Shown: in pieces, positions 1 to 6,260 of the stretch | Layout of the letters: the number at the start of each line of letters is the position of its first letter | How positions within the stretch are numbered: the first letter of the stretch is position 1 | NCBI GenBank assembly: GCA_946886925.1 | Contig: CAMPJQ010000142.1 | Span: 1 to 6,980 of the forward strand | Source: an uncultured Terrimonas sp. | Lineage (GTDB): Bacteria > Bacteroidota > Bacteroidia > Chitinophagales > Chitinophagaceae | Reading direction: 5' to 3' | Length of the DNA stretch: 6,980 bases | Program-made: the position numbers and the translations under genes | Notes under the pieces: generated by a model | Databases searched by the model: none | Seen by the model: only the letters and a program-made list of their open reading frames with translations | What the model was told of the DNA's origin: nothing

Positions 1-33
1 ACCCAACTGCCGTTGTGGGCGTTTGGGATGGGA

Positions 34-96
34 TATTGATTGTGAGCCGTGGTTGGGTGTCTCACGAACCACGCGCAGCATTCACAATAAACAATA
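34..96. repeat. Nested imperfect inverted repeat upstream of the GH116 gene
   Basis: An inner 7 bp stem is perfect: CGTGGTT at 48-54 pairs with AACCACG at 67-73 around a 12-base loop. An outer 7 bp arm, ATTGTGA at 39-45, pairs with TCACAAT at 82-88. TATTG at 34-38 can also pair with CAATA at 92-96. Together these could form one long bulged hairpin. GTGAG at 42-46 can alternatively pair with CTCAC at 61-65. No T-run follows on either side, so a classical terminator is not supported. It lies just upstream of a predicted promoter, so it could be a regulator-binding site, a decayed intergenic repeat, or the remains of an upstream transcript end. The pairing is seen directly; any function is inference. 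Confidence 0.45.
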
Positions 97-115
97 AACC
101 CCAATCCCGCTCACT

Positions 116-147
116 TTTGCTGCTTAACCCATTTAGGCATATTTTTA
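116..147 (+). promoter_or_regulatory. Bacteroidota-type promoter for the GH116 gene
   Basis: TTTG at 116-119 and TATTTTTA at 140-147 are separated by 20 bp. This fits the Bacteroidota housekeeping sigma pattern (-33 TTTG, about 19-21 bp, -7 TAnnTTTG) with one mismatch, the final base of the -7 box. Transcription would start near 151-153, leaving a leader of about 26 nt before the ATG at 179. No Shine-Dalgarno sequence precedes that ATG, which is normal in this phylum. The site is predicted from consensus only. Confidence 0.5.
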
Positions 148-178
148 GTTTCTCAAATTCATCAACTCATTCATTATT

Positions 179-3100
179 ATGCGCCTTTTGCTTCTTGTTG
201 CCTGTATATGCTTTGGCGGGCACCTTTCAGCCCAGTCCACCCACCCCACCCATTTCGTTCCCGTGGATAAAAAGCTGCCCGCACAGTGGCAGCAATCGCT
301 CTGGCAGAATGAAAGAAAAATATATAAAGGCAAGGAGCTTACTACCATCGGTATGCCCTGCGGCGGCATAGCAGCCGGGCAATTGTATGTGCGCGGCGAC
401 GGAACACTGGCCAACTGGTGGATCGCCAATAATGCGTACAATACCGGTTACGGTATAGACTACCTGCTGAATTTTGAAACAGCGCTTGGTCCCTGGAAAG
501 TGTGCTACCAGACTTTTGAGCCCTTCAGTTATATTGACCAGGGATTTGCCATTACGGTGAGCCAGGGCGATAAACATATTACCAAACAACTCAGCAAAAA
601 AGATTTTGATGATATTTCTTTTATCGGTGAATACCCCATTGCTAAAATAAATTATGCTTCAGTAACGGACCCGCTCCCGGTACAGGTGGACGCTACAGTA
701 TTTTCACCTTTCATTCCACTCAATGCAAAAGAATCCGCTACACCGGGTACGGTACTCCGTTATACTGTAAAGAATACTTCCTCCACGCCGGTTAATGTCA
801 GTCTTACCGGTTGGCTGCAAAACCTTGTGTGCATAGATATCAGGAATGAAGCAAACGGCACGCTTCGCAACCGGGTAATTAAAAAAGATGGAATGACCTC
901 CGTGATGATGGAGCTGGTAAAGGCAGACCATCTTCCCAACATTGAACGGCGCAGCACAATGCTCCAGGATTTTGAATCGGGCAGCTATGGGAAGTGGAAG
1001 GTGGAGGGCACGGCCTTTGGCAAAGAGCCAGTTACCGATGAAGCCGCAAAAAAAGACTTTGTTACCGGACAGGTGGGCAATTATCTTATCAATTCCAAGC
1101 TCACTCCGTATGGCGACAGCGGTACCGGTAAGCTTACTTCACCTGTTTTTGTAGTTAAAGAAGACTATATCAATTTTAAACTGGGTGGCGGACCTTACCG
1201 GGGCAGAACCTGCATAAATCTCGTGGTAAAAGGGAAGGTTGAAAAAACGGCTACCGGCAACAGCGACGAAATACTAAAAGATATAAGCTGGGATGTAAGT
1301 TCACTCAAAGGACAAAAAGCTTATGTCGAAATAGTAGATAATGAAACGGGTAGCTGGGGACATATCAATGTGGATGAGATCGCGTTCAGTAACCTGCCTG
1401 CCAAAGAAAAATATTTTCCGGGAGATCATCCTTATTTTGGGAATGTAGCACTGACTGTATTAGACAGCGGCGGCTTTGCTGCAAGCGAATATAACGGCAC
1501 CGGTCAAACGATAAGCAAAGCGGTGCAGTCCACGAAGCCTTTAGGCGAAAAACTACTGGGAGCAACCGGGGTATCAGTAACACTTGCGCCGGGTGAATCA
1601 AAAGATATTACATTTTTGCTTACCTGGTATTTCCCCAACCGCCCCATGCAATACGGCGAAGGAGGCAACTGGAATATGCCGATCCCTACTGAAGGCCCTG
1701 CAATGGGGAATATGTATGCCAATTGGTATAACAATGCGCTTGATGTGGCAGACTGGCTGCATACGAATATTAACAGGTTGACCAAAGAAACCTTTCGTTT
1801 TCACGACAGCTATTATAATAACAGCTCTCTCCCGTACTGGCTGATACAGCGTATTATGATGCCGGTATCCACACTGGCTACCGAAACCTGCCAGTGGTGG
1901 GCAAACAATAAGTTCTGGGCCTGGGAAGGCGTGGGATCATGCGTGGGCACCTGCACGCATGTATGGAATTATGAGCAGGCATTATCACGCCTGTTTCCTG
2001 AGCTGGAAAGAAATATCAGGGAAAAAACAGATTTTGGTACCTCCTTTCAACCCGACGGGGGTATACAGGCGCGCAACGGCTGGGGCGGCATACTCATTGA
2101 CGGTCATGCAGGCGCTATACTAAAAGCCTACCGTGAGCATCTTGCTTCAAAAGATGACCTGTTGCTTTCGCGCAACTGGAATAAAATAAAAAAGGCAACT
2201 GAATTTATTATCAAAGAAGATGGCAATGCAGATGGGTTGATAGAAAAAGAGCAGGCGAACACTTACGATATAGCGTTTTACGGGGCCAACACCTATGTAG
2301 GCGGGCTATATCTTGCCGCATTAAAGGCGGCAGCAAAAATGGCCCTGCTGATGAAGGATACGGCTTTTGCAAAGCATTGTGACAGCATCTTTACAAAAGG
2401 AAGCAGCAAAAGCGTGGAGAAGCTGTGGAACGGGGAATATTTTGTGCAGGATGTGGATATCATCAAACACCCGCTGTCGCAGTATGCCGATGGCTGCCTG
2501 AGCGACCAGATGTTTGGACAAACCTGGGCGCATTTGATCAATATAGGATATATATACCCGGAGGTCAAAGTAAAAACAACACTGCGATCCATCTGGAAAT
2601 ACAACTGGGCGCCTGATGTGAGTGTGCAGACCAAAATGCACCGGCCGGAAAGAATATATGCCGATACGGGGGAGCCCGGTTTACTGGTAGCTACCTGGCC
2701 CAAAAGCAAACATATGGGTGAGGAGGGTGTGCGTTACCGTGATGAGGTATGGACAGGTATTGAATACCAGGTAGCCACCAATATGATCTATGAAGGCATG
2801 ATAAACGAAGGCCTTTCGATACTTAAGGGTATCCATGAACGTTATAACCCCGAAAAACACAATCCCTGGAATGAAATAGAATGTGGCGATCACTATGCAA
2901 GGGCGCTTGCTTCCTGGGGCGTGTTGCTGGCGCTTGAAAATTTTGTATACGACGGGCCTGCTAAAACATTGGCCTATACTCCCGCGGTTCAAAAGGAAAA
3001 TTTTAGCGGCTTTTTTACAGCCGCAGAAGCCTGGGGAAATATCAGCCAGCAAAGAAGCGCAGGGCAACAGGTGAACACGATTGCTGTAGCATATGGAAAA

Positions 3101-3277
3101 TTGCGGTTAAAACAATTGTCTGTTGAAATACCCGGTAAGGCAAAGAAAGTGCAGTTAACGATCAACGGTAAACCGGTCACCTGTAGCTTTGCCCAGCTTG
3201 GAAATAATATCACCCTTTCCTTTGAAGAAACACAGGTTGATAGATCGCAACAGCTTGTGGCATCAATTGAATTTTAG
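179..3277 (+). CDS. Secreted GH116 (GBA2-like, DUF608) glycoside hydrolase with an inserted accessory domain
   Basis: A 1032-residue exported retaining glycosidase of family GH116, whose known members are beta-glucosidases, beta-xylosidases and N-acetylglucosaminidases; the substrate here is not determined. Residues 1-18 form a signal peptide ending LSA before Q19. The GH116 N-terminal beta-domain (about 50-510) begins with the typical motif GMPCGGIAAGQ (58-68) and is interrupted by a foreign module at about 261-404. It resumes at HPYFGNVALTV (417-427). The (alpha/alpha)6 catalytic domain spans about 540-925. By motif alignment to GBA2, E583 (in WAWEGVG) is the likely nucleophile and D697 (in NTYDIAFYG) the likely acid/base. 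Further family motifs are DEVWTGIEY (855-863) and NPWNEIECGDHYARA (895-909). Residues about 935-1032 form an extra C-terminal beta-rich segment. The start at 179 is chosen because the signal peptide begins there. The gene stands alone and converges on gltX. No frameshift or missing core motif was seen. Family assignment is firm; residue roles are inferred. Confidence 0.93.
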   Translation: MRLLLLVACICFGGHLSAQSTHPTHFVPVDKKLPAQWQQSLWQNERKIYKGKELTTIGMPCGGIAAGQLYVRGDGTLANWWIANNAYNTGYGIDYLLNFETALGPWKVCYQTFEPFSYIDQGFAITVSQGDKHITKQLSKKDFDDISFIGEYPIAKINYASVTDPLPVQVDATVFSPFIPLNAKESATPGTVLRYTVKNTSSTPVNVSLTGWLQNLVCIDIRNEANGTLRNRVIKKDGMTSVMMELVKADHLPNIERRSTMLQDFESGSYGKWKVEGTAFGKEPVTDEAAKKDFVTGQVGNYLINSKLTPYGDSGTGKLTSPVFVVKEDYINFKLGGGPYRGRTCINLVVKGKVEKTATGNSDEILKDISWDVSSLKGQKAYVEIVDNETGSWGHINVDEIAFSNLPAKEKYFPGDHPYFGNVALTVLDSGGFAASEYNGTGQTISKAVQSTKPLGEKLLGATGVSVTLAPGESKDITFLLTWYFPNRPMQYGEGGNWNMPIPTEGPAMGNMYANWYNNALDVADWLHTNINRLTKETFRFHDSYYNNSSLPYWLIQRIMMPVSTLATETCQWWANNKFWAWEGVGSCVGTCTHVWNYEQALSRLFPELERNIREKTDFGTSFQPDGGIQARNGWGGILIDGHAGAILKAYREHLASKDDLLLSRNWNKIKKATEFIIKEDGNADGLIEKEQANTYDIAFYGANTYVGGLYLAALKAAAKMALLMKDTAFAKHCDSIFTKGSSKSVEKLWNGEYFVQDVDIIKHPLSQYADGCLSDQMFGQTWAHLINIGYIYPEVKVKTTLRSIWKYNWAPDVSVQTKMHRPERIYADTGEPGLLVATWPKSKHMGEEGVRYRDEVWTGIEYQVATNMIYEGMINEGLSILKGIHERYNPEKHNPWNEIECGDHYARALASWGVLLALENFVYDGPAKTLAYTPAVQKENFSGFFTAAEAWGNISQQRSAGQQVNTIAVAYGKLRLKQLSVEIPGKAKKVQLTINGKPVTCSFAQLGNNITLSFEETQVDRSQQLVASIEF
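959..1393 (+). other. Inserted GH32-associated-type beta-sandwich module within the GH116 protein
   Basis: Residues about 261-405 of the GH116 product do not belong to the GH116 N-terminal domain. They start at DFESGSYGKWKVEGTAFG (264-281) and end at GSWGHINVDEIAFS (391-404). In between lie GDSGTGKLTSPVF (312-324), INFKLGGGPYRGRTCINLVV (331-350) and WDVSSLKGQKAYVEIVD (371-387). This string of motifs is one I recognise from the extra domain of Bacteroidota and Planctomycetes GH32 levanase-like proteins, where it looks like a lectin-type or galactose-binding-like beta-sandwich. A carbohydrate-binding role is inference. The GH116 fold continues directly on both sides, so this is an in-frame domain insertion rather than an end-to-end fusion. 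Confidence 0.75.
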
Positions 3278-3306
3278 TATCAAGCTTCTTTTTAGAACAG
3301 TATATG

Positions 3307-4848
3307 CTATGCTTCTTTTCCAGGTAACTCTCCCAAAAAACCTTTTATCCTTGCCACCGTTTCTTCCTTACCCAATAGTTCTGCAATATCAAACACATGC
3401 GGGCCAAATTTGCCGCCCACCAGCATAATGCGGAAAGGCAACAGCAATTCTCCGGGCTTCATCTGGTGCGCTGCGGCCATTTCTTTAAAATCCGTTTCTA
3501 AGTCATGCGCATTCCAGTTATTGCTTAATCCAAAATTGCGGATCAGTTCGGCAAAGAACAGTTGTTTCGCTTCATTCCATTTGGGTTTAACGGCAGCCAT
3601 ATCATATTGTTCGGGCGCTTTAAAAAAGAAAGCTGCCTGTTCCGCAAAATCAGTAAGCAAATGGCAACGTTCTTTTACCAATTCCAGCACCTGTATAAAC
3701 CGGGACTGATCCGTTATGACTATACCTTTATTTTCCAGTAGCTCCTTCACCTGCAACCCGTAACTTGAAACCTGTAACTTCTTTATCCATTCATGATTGA
3801 ACCATTTCGCTTTTTCATAATCAAATTTAGCTCCGCCACTATGTACTCTTTCTATAGAAAACTTTTCAATCAATTCCGTTTTAGAAAAAATTTCCTGTTC
3901 AGTGCCATCGTTCCAGCCCAATACTGCCAGCAGGTTAATGAATGCTTCCGGCAAAAATCCTTTTTCCTTAAACCCTTCTGTAAGCTCATTTGTTTTGGGG
4001 TCGGTCCAGCTCATGGCAAAAACAGGGAAGCCATATTTAGCACCGTCTCTTTTGCTGAGTTTTCCGTTGGGGCCTAGTATAAGCGGCAGGTGTGCCCATT
4101 GCGGCATTGCATCTAAGCCAAATAAATATTTCCATAGCAAAATATGCACAGGGGCGCTGGGCAGCCACTCCTCACCGCGAAATGCGTGACTGATCTGCAT
4201 TAAATGATCATCCACCACTACTGCCAGGTGATAGGTAGGCATGCCATCGGCTTTCAGCAATACTTTGTCGTCGACCACCGAAGTATTAAAACTTACTTCG
4301 CCCCGGATCATATCAGTGAAACTTACTGTTTCATTTTCCGGCATTTTTATGCGTATTACATACCTGGCATTTTCATCCAATAATTTTTTTACTTCGCTTT
4401 CGGTTAAAGTAAGGGAATTGCGCATTTTAGTGCGTACGGCAAGATCGTATTGAGGAGAAGGATTTTGTTCTGTTTTAAAATTAACCCGCATTTTTTCGAG
4501 CTCTTCCGGCGTGTCAAATGCATAGTATGCATGGCCTTCTTTTACCAACTGCTCGGCATACTGCCTGTATTGGGCTTTTCTTTCACTCTGACGGTAAGGC
4601 CCGTACGCACCACCATGTATAGCGCTTTCATCAGGCTCGAGCCCGGTCCATTTCAAACAATTGAATATATATTCCTCCGTCCCGGCCACATAGCGGCTTT
4701 GGTCGGTATCTTCAATACGAAGTATAAAATCTCCCTGGTGTTGCTTTGCAAATAAATAGTTATACAAAACAGTTCTTACGCCGCCCAGGTGCAGTCCGCC
4801 GGTAGGGCTGGGCGCGAACCGGACACGTACTTTTTTTGTTGTGTGCAT
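3307..4848 (-). CDS. gltX: Glutamyl-tRNA synthetase (GluRS)
   Basis: Class I aminoacyl-tRNA synthetase that charges tRNA-Glu with glutamate in the cytoplasm; 513 residues, a full-length bacterial GluRS. The HIGH-type signature is the variant HLGG (residues 20-23), within the family stretch FAPSPTGGLHLGGVRT (11-26). The KMSKS-type loop is KLSKR (263-267), followed by DGA. RIEDTDQSR (44-52) is the conserved amino-acid and ATP pocket strand. The C-terminal anticodon-binding helical domain runs from about residue 335 to the end. The zinc-site cysteines of the E. coli enzyme are absent around 105-115, where the sequence is HAYYAFDTPEE. An in-frame upstream extension to 4893 exists, but M at 4848 is preferred: it sits just before the conserved KVRVRFAPSPTG and leaves room for the divergent promoter region. 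Residues 358-367 are encoded by a short tandem repeat. The gene is convergent with the GH116 gene and divergent from the fucosidase gene. Confidence 0.97.
   Translation of the reverse strand: MHTTKKVRVRFAPSPTGGLHLGGVRTVLYNYLFAKQHQGDFILRIEDTDQSRYVAGTEEYIFNCLKWTGLEPDESAIHGGAYGPYRQSERKAQYRQYAEQLVKEGHAYYAFDTPEELEKMRVNFKTEQNPSPQYDLAVRTKMRNSLTLTESEVKKLLDENARYVIRIKMPENETVSFTDMIRGEVSFNTSVVDDKVLLKADGMPTYHLAVVVDDHLMQISHAFRGEEWLPSAPVHILLWKYLFGLDAMPQWAHLPLILGPNGKLSKRDGAKYGFPVFAMSWTDPKTNELTEGFKEKGFLPEAFINLLAVLGWNDGTEQEIFSKTELIEKFSIERVHSGGAKFDYEKAKWFNHEWIKKLQVSSYGLQVKELLENKGIVITDQSRFIQVLELVKERCHLLTDFAEQAAFFFKAPEQYDMAAVKPKWNEAKQLFFAELIRNFGLSNNWNAHDLETDFKEMAAAHQMKPGELLLPFRIMLVGGKFGPHVFDIAELLGKEETVARIKGFLGELPGKEA
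3749..3780. repeat. Tandem 14 bp repeat within gltX
   Basis: Two adjacent 14 bp units match at 12 of 14 positions: GCAACCCGTAACTT (3753-3766) and GAAACCTGTAACTT (3767-3780). A partial unit, ACCT, precedes them (3749-3752). Read on the gltX strand they encode LQVSSYGLQV (residues 358-367). The peptide sits directly after the conserved FNHEWIKK segment, at a position where GluRS proteins usually have a short linker. Similar AACCTGTAACTTG-like heptameric repeats are, from memory, common between genes in Chitinophagaceae-type genomes; this one is in frame in a coding region. The repeat is seen directly; its origin as an expanded or inserted intergenic-type repeat is inference. Confidence 0.65.
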
Positions 4849-4854
4849 AGACCG

Positions 4855-4862
4855 CAAAAGTA
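4855..4862 (-). promoter_or_regulatory. -7 promoter element for gltX, almost abutting the start codon
   Basis: On the minus strand this reads TACTTTTG, a perfect match to the Bacteroidota -7 consensus TAnnTTTG. Only six bases separate it from the gltX ATG (4848-4846), so transcription would start about 0-4 nt before the ATG and give a leaderless or near-leaderless mRNA. No convincing -33 TTTG was found 19-21 bp upstream; the nearest TTG motifs lie 12 and 28 bp away. The motif's position also supports the internal start at 4848 over the longer reading frame. Confidence 0.5.
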
Positions 4863-4894
4863 AGGTGGATAAATCAATCTTGCAGGAATACAAT

Positions 4895-4902
4895 TACCTT
4901 AG
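4895..4902 (+). promoter_or_regulatory. Possible -7 promoter element for the fucosidase-deacetylase unit
   Basis: TACCTTAG matches TAnnTTTG with one mismatch and lies 16 bases upstream of the ATG at 4919, leaving a leader of roughly 12 nt. A TTG at 4880-4882 is only 12 bp upstream, shorter than the usual spacing, so the -33 half is weak. TAAGGT (4861-4866) and ACCTTA (4896-4901) make a 6 bp inverted pair, so the divergent -7 boxes lie on a partly symmetric segment. No Shine-Dalgarno sequence is visible before the start codon. Confidence 0.35.
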
Positions 4903-4918
4903 CCTTAAACTATCCATC

Positions 4919-6256
4919 ATGAAAGGGAGAATTGTAGTTAGCATCTTTCTGCTAATGCTTGCCTTTACGTCACAATCACAGCAATATGAACCCACCGCTG
5001 CCAATAAGGAGGCCCGGGAATGGTTTGCCGCAGCCCGGTTTGGAATGTTTATTCATTGGGGACCTTTCAGCATACCCGGAAGCGGGGAATGGGTGATGAA
5101 CAACAGGAACATTACTGTTGAAAATTATACGCGGCTAAAAGATTTTTTTAATCCCATTGAATTTGATGCGGCCGAATGGGTAAGCATTGCTAAAAATGCG
5201 GGCATGAAATACATTACGCTGATCACCCGTCATCACGACGGCTTTAGCATGTGGGATACAAAATATTCGGACTTTAACATCATGAATACCCCTTATAAAA
5301 AAGATATTGTGAGGATGATAGCAGATGAATGTCATAAGCAGGGCATTAAAATATTTTTTTATTATTCATTGTTGGATTGGCGGCGTGAAGACTATCCCCA
5401 TGAAACAGGCCGCACGGGGCAGGGAACAGGAAGAAAGGGAAAAGGAGATTATGCCAGTTACCTGCAGTTTATGAAAAATCAACTCACTGAATTGCTCACT
5501 AATTACGGTGAAGTGGCGGGAATATGGTTTGATGGCCATTGGGATCAAACAAACCCCGAAGGAGATAAGGACAGAACTTCGCGGATTGACTGGAAATATG
5601 ATGAAATTTACGGGCTGATTCATAGGTTGCAACCGCAATGTTTAATCGGCAACAATCATCATCTTGCGCCTTTCCCGGGAGAGGATTTTCAGATGTTCGA
5701 AAAGGATCTGCCGCATCAAAATAAATCGGGACTCAATTTTCAGAAGCCTTCAGATGAACTGCCGCTGGAAACCTGTGAAACAATTAACGGCTCATGGGGC
5801 TTTAATCTTACTGATACTTCTTATAAGAGCAATCAGCAACTCATCTCGTTGCTTGTTAATGCTGCCGGCAATGGCGCCAATCTTTTATTGAATGTGGGGC
5901 CTATGCCCAACGGCAAATTTCAACCGGAATTTATCAGCAGGCTGCAGTACATGGGCGATTGGCTTAAAATGTATGGTGAAAGTATTTATGGCACCAAACG
6001 GGGATTCGTACTTCCGCAATCGTGGGGCTGTGTAACGGAGAAGGGCGATAAAGTATTTATTCATTTGCTCAAAAAACCTGAAAATGGCACAATAGTCCTT
6101 ACTTCATTCCCGTATAAAAAAATCATTTCCGCCACATGGCTAAAAGATAAAAACCCTGTTTCTTTTACTTTAAAAAAGGGTGAACTTTCATTTAATCTGC
6201 CGGATCTTAAAATAAATGATTATGATGCAGTAATAGCATTGCAGGTAAAAAAATAA
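4919..6256 (+). CDS. Secreted GH29 alpha-L-fucosidase
   Basis: A 445-residue family GH29 retaining exo-glycosidase that removes alpha-linked L-fucose from glycan ends, exported by a Sec signal peptide (residues 1 to about 20, cleavage near SQS/QQ). The family landmarks of the (beta/alpha)8 barrel are in order: RFGMFIHWGPFSIPGSGEW (40-58), YITLITRHHDGFSMWDT (98-114), GIWFDGHWD (201-209), FEKDLP (260-265), and LETCETINGSWGF (283-295) followed by LLNVGPMPNG (323-332). By family pattern D205 is the catalytic nucleophile. The acid/base is less conserved in GH29; E261 is the best candidate and E255 an alternative. A small C-terminal beta-domain follows from about residue 360. The start at 4919 is chosen because the signal peptide begins there; the in-frame ATG at 4841 would add a charged, non-signal stretch overlapping gltX. 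Four bases separate its stop from the next gene, suggesting co-transcription. Linkage specificity cannot be read from sequence. Confidence 0.95.
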   Translation: MKGRIVVSIFLLMLAFTSQSQQYEPTAANKEAREWFAAARFGMFIHWGPFSIPGSGEWVMNNRNITVENYTRLKDFFNPIEFDAAEWVSIAKNAGMKYITLITRHHDGFSMWDTKYSDFNIMNTPYKKDIVRMIADECHKQGIKIFFYYSLLDWRREDYPHETGRTGQGTGRKGKGDYASYLQFMKNQLTELLTNYGEVAGIWFDGHWDQTNPEGDKDRTSRIDWKYDEIYGLIHRLQPQCLIGNNHHLAPFPGEDFQMFEKDLPHQNKSGLNFQKPSDELPLETCETINGSWGFNLTDTSYKSNQQLISLLVNAAGNGANLLLNVGPMPNGKFQPEFISRLQYMGDWLKMYGESIYGTKRGFVLPQSWGCVTEKGDKVFIHLLKKPENGTIVLTSFPYKKIISATWLKDKNPVSFTLKKGELSFNLPDLKINDYDAVIALQVKK

Positions 6257-6260
6257 GCGC

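Noticed and set aside
2..19. Small hairpin CCCAAC/GTTGTGGG at the left edge as the terminator of an upstream gene
   Set aside because: The stem is short and bulged, and only TTT follows after two GC bases. The upstream gene is outside the window, so it cannot be supported.
179..232. Lipoprotein signal (LVAC around residues 6-9) in the GH116 protein
   Set aside because: The cysteine at residue 9 is too close to the N-terminus for a normal lipobox. Cleavage after LSA at residue 18 fits a standard Sec signal better.
15..371. An open frame of 118 codons overlapping the start of the GH116 gene
   Set aside because: It runs across the inverted repeat and the promoter into the GH116 gene in another frame. 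It shows no recognisable domain and has no start context.
2293..2709. A 138-codon open frame on the minus strand within the GH116 gene, and similar antisense frames elsewhere
   Set aside because: These are antisense shadows of well-supported genes and show no domain, signal peptide or promoter of their own.
4849..4893. Longer N-terminus for GluRS starting at 4893
   Set aside because: The extra 15 residues precede the conserved N-terminus of the family and would cover the perfect -7 box.
4841..4918. Longer N-terminus for the fucosidase starting at 4841
   Set aside because: It would place a charged 26-residue stretch before a clear signal peptide and overlap the gltX start and both promoter-like boxes.
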